In this document: in pieces, positions 62,675 to 64,000 of the stretch | Layout of the letters: each line of letters opens with the position of its first letter | Numbering within the stretch: the first letter of the stretch is position 1 | Assembly (NCBI GenBank): GCA_963693365.1 | Contig: CAVNZM010000011.1 | Coordinates: 5,208,001-5,272,000, forward strand | Source: Amoebidium appalachense | Taxonomy: Eukaryota; Ichthyosporea | Length of the DNA: 64,000 nt | Reading direction: 5' to 3' | Notes under the pieces: generated by a model | What the model was told of the DNA's origin: nothing | Seen by the model: only the letters and a program-made list of their open reading frames with translations | Databases searched by the model: none | Position numbers and translations under genes: made by a program

Positions 62675-63385
62675 TTAAAGATTCTCCTTGTACCAAAGGT
62701 TTTCAGTTGCCATTTCGCTATCCGGGTACTTCTTGATGATGTTCATCACCTCTTCTGGTGGGTTGAGGCCATATTTTTCTGCCCTCTTCCAGCGGTCAGC
62801 ACGGGGCACCCCTACACACGGCCCGAAGGTCATGTCAAGGTCGAATGAGCGCAGGACTAACAGCTCGGCTTCGGATGGCTCTGGCTCGTGGCTGATTTCG
62901 GGCTCTGTTTGTGGAAGACAAGCAAATTAGGCAACGGAAAAGGAGATGGGTAGCGAAAATCACAAGGAGTCCTGAACAACGAAAATTGGTTCAGAGGATC
63001 AAAGCTGTTCCTTCTCCTGTGTTTGTTCTTTTTTATAAAATTCTCCTTAAACTTCCTTTTTATTTTTATTTTATTTTTATTTTTTCCCCACAGTGACACA
63101 CACCCCAAAATGAAACAGACAAAACTAGGAAGCCTACAAAAAAAAACTAAGGTCCTTTTGTGCATGTGGGCACATTGTCCTCTCCGAGAGCACATCGTGC
63201 AACATTGTGTCCGCTGTGTGTGAAAGGCGTCGGGAGAGGGGAAGGGAAGAGAAAAATGGGCGGCGCTTACTTGGGATGGAAGGGACCGTGACGATGTGCT
63301 GCTTGCGTATGGGCTCGTTCTTAAGCTTCTGCTGCCCCGGGGTGGACTTGCGCACCTTGCTAAAGTGTTGGTCGAGAGTGGCCAT
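62675..63385 (-). CDS. POLD4: DNA polymerase delta small subunit 4 (p12/POLD4-like), two exons
   Basis: Exons 63271-63385 and 62675-62904 (TAA) join in phase; about 114 aa (human p12 is 107). POLD4 is the smallest subunit of polymerase delta and stabilises the complex and its contact with PCNA. The conserved C-terminal block is clear: ELLVLRSFDLDMTFGPC, then GVPRADRWKRAEKYGLNPP and EEV. The N-terminus starts MATLDQHFSK. TLDQHF resembles part of a PCNA-interacting box and is followed by basic residues, but it lacks the usual leading Gln. The intron (62905-63270) has a GTAAGC donor and an AAACAG acceptor. The neighbours are unrelated. Confidence 0.9.
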
Positions 63386-64000
63386 TTTGATGATCTATTG
63401 CAATGATTTCTGTGTGGACGAAACGCCAAAAGGGAAGGGGGGATTATGTTTCACGGCGGTTGCTGCAACGCTACACAAAAACGCTGGGAGAGAAATAAAT
63501 GTGGATAAGAAGAATAAAGAAAAGGGCGAATGTACAAAGCGATGTGTACTTGTATCTTTCTCAGTTGTGCTCTGCAGCTGTGCTGTGCGCTGACCGCCAA
63601 GGTACGAAGAGACCTGCCTATAAATTCTTTTTTTCTGCAAATTACCCCTTGGCGTCATTTTCGCCGCCTGTGCAGTTTGCTATGACGTCATAATCTTTGG
63701 TGGGGCGTCGAAAATCAGAACTAACGGTCACATCGCCGAGTTAAGCGATCGATCTGTTTCTTGAAGTACACTAGTGCTCTCTGGAGGACAAGCCTTACTA
63801 CTGGCAGCCGGAGTGTGCACGTGGCACATTTGCTTCTTCTCAGGTTGAGGAGTCTCTGCAGCACGCTCAATAATTAGTGTGTTGTGTAGCTACGTTACAA
63901 GTACAAACGATAGTAACCTCCCCCCCGCACCCCCCCCCCCCCCCCCCAACTTCCCCCTTCCCCCGGCCCCGCGGTCACACGCACACACACTGTTCTTTCT
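63386..64000. other. region upstream of POLD4
   Basis: Presumed promoter and 5' UTR of POLD4. A perfect CRE-like palindrome TGACGTCA lies at 63683-63690, about 300 bp upstream of the start codon. No other gene is visible. A poly(C) tract occurs at 63931-63947. Confidence 0.5.

Overview
The window looks like nuclear DNA from a eukaryote, most likely a unicellular alga or other protist. Its genes are rich in introns, almost all GT-AG, with short exons of about 36 to 285 bp. The introns are packed with poly(G)/poly(C), (CA)n, (GA)n and (GGGA)n tracts. The protein families seen (alpha carbonic anhydrase, NB-ARC NTPase, selenoprotein-O pseudokinase, POLD4, Ty1/copia element) fit a green alga or similar lineage, but the sequence alone does not fix the species.

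Layout. Bases 1-1512 hold no gene I can support. Bases 1513-10474 are one Ty1/copia-type cluster: a coding element on the minus strand (gag-PR-IN-RT-RH, one frameshift), two short non-coding units that share LTRs with it, and a miniature LTR element (TRIM) inserted on the plus strand inside the most 5' LTR. A 5-bp duplication (GTAGT) brackets the whole cluster and another (ATATA) brackets the TRIM. Bases 11130-15850 (+) encode a five-exon secreted alpha carbonic anhydrase. Bases 17968-58557 (-) carry a chain of 55 exons. The first 34 encode a STAND/NB-ARC NTPase with a long, partly Gly/Asn-rich N-terminus. The last 21 encode a near-complete selenoprotein-O-type pseudokinase ending in Cys-Ser-Ser. 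The two halves join in phase, so a single product of about 1550 aa is possible, and so are two adjacent genes. Bases 58558-62674 look intergenic, with a MITE-like element and a tandem duplication. Bases 62675-63385 (-) encode a two-exon POLD4-type DNA polymerase delta small subunit.

The most notable points are the possible NB-ARC/SelO fusion, the copia family whose gag frame opens inside the LTR and whose primer-binding site matches the anticodon arm of initiator tRNA-Met, the pair of MITE-like elements (one in the intron joining the NB-ARC and SelO halves), and microsatellites of constant polarity that often begin exactly at splice donors or end at acceptors. No functional link between the carbonic anhydrase, the NB-ARC/SelO gene(s) and POLD4 is visible beyond proximity.
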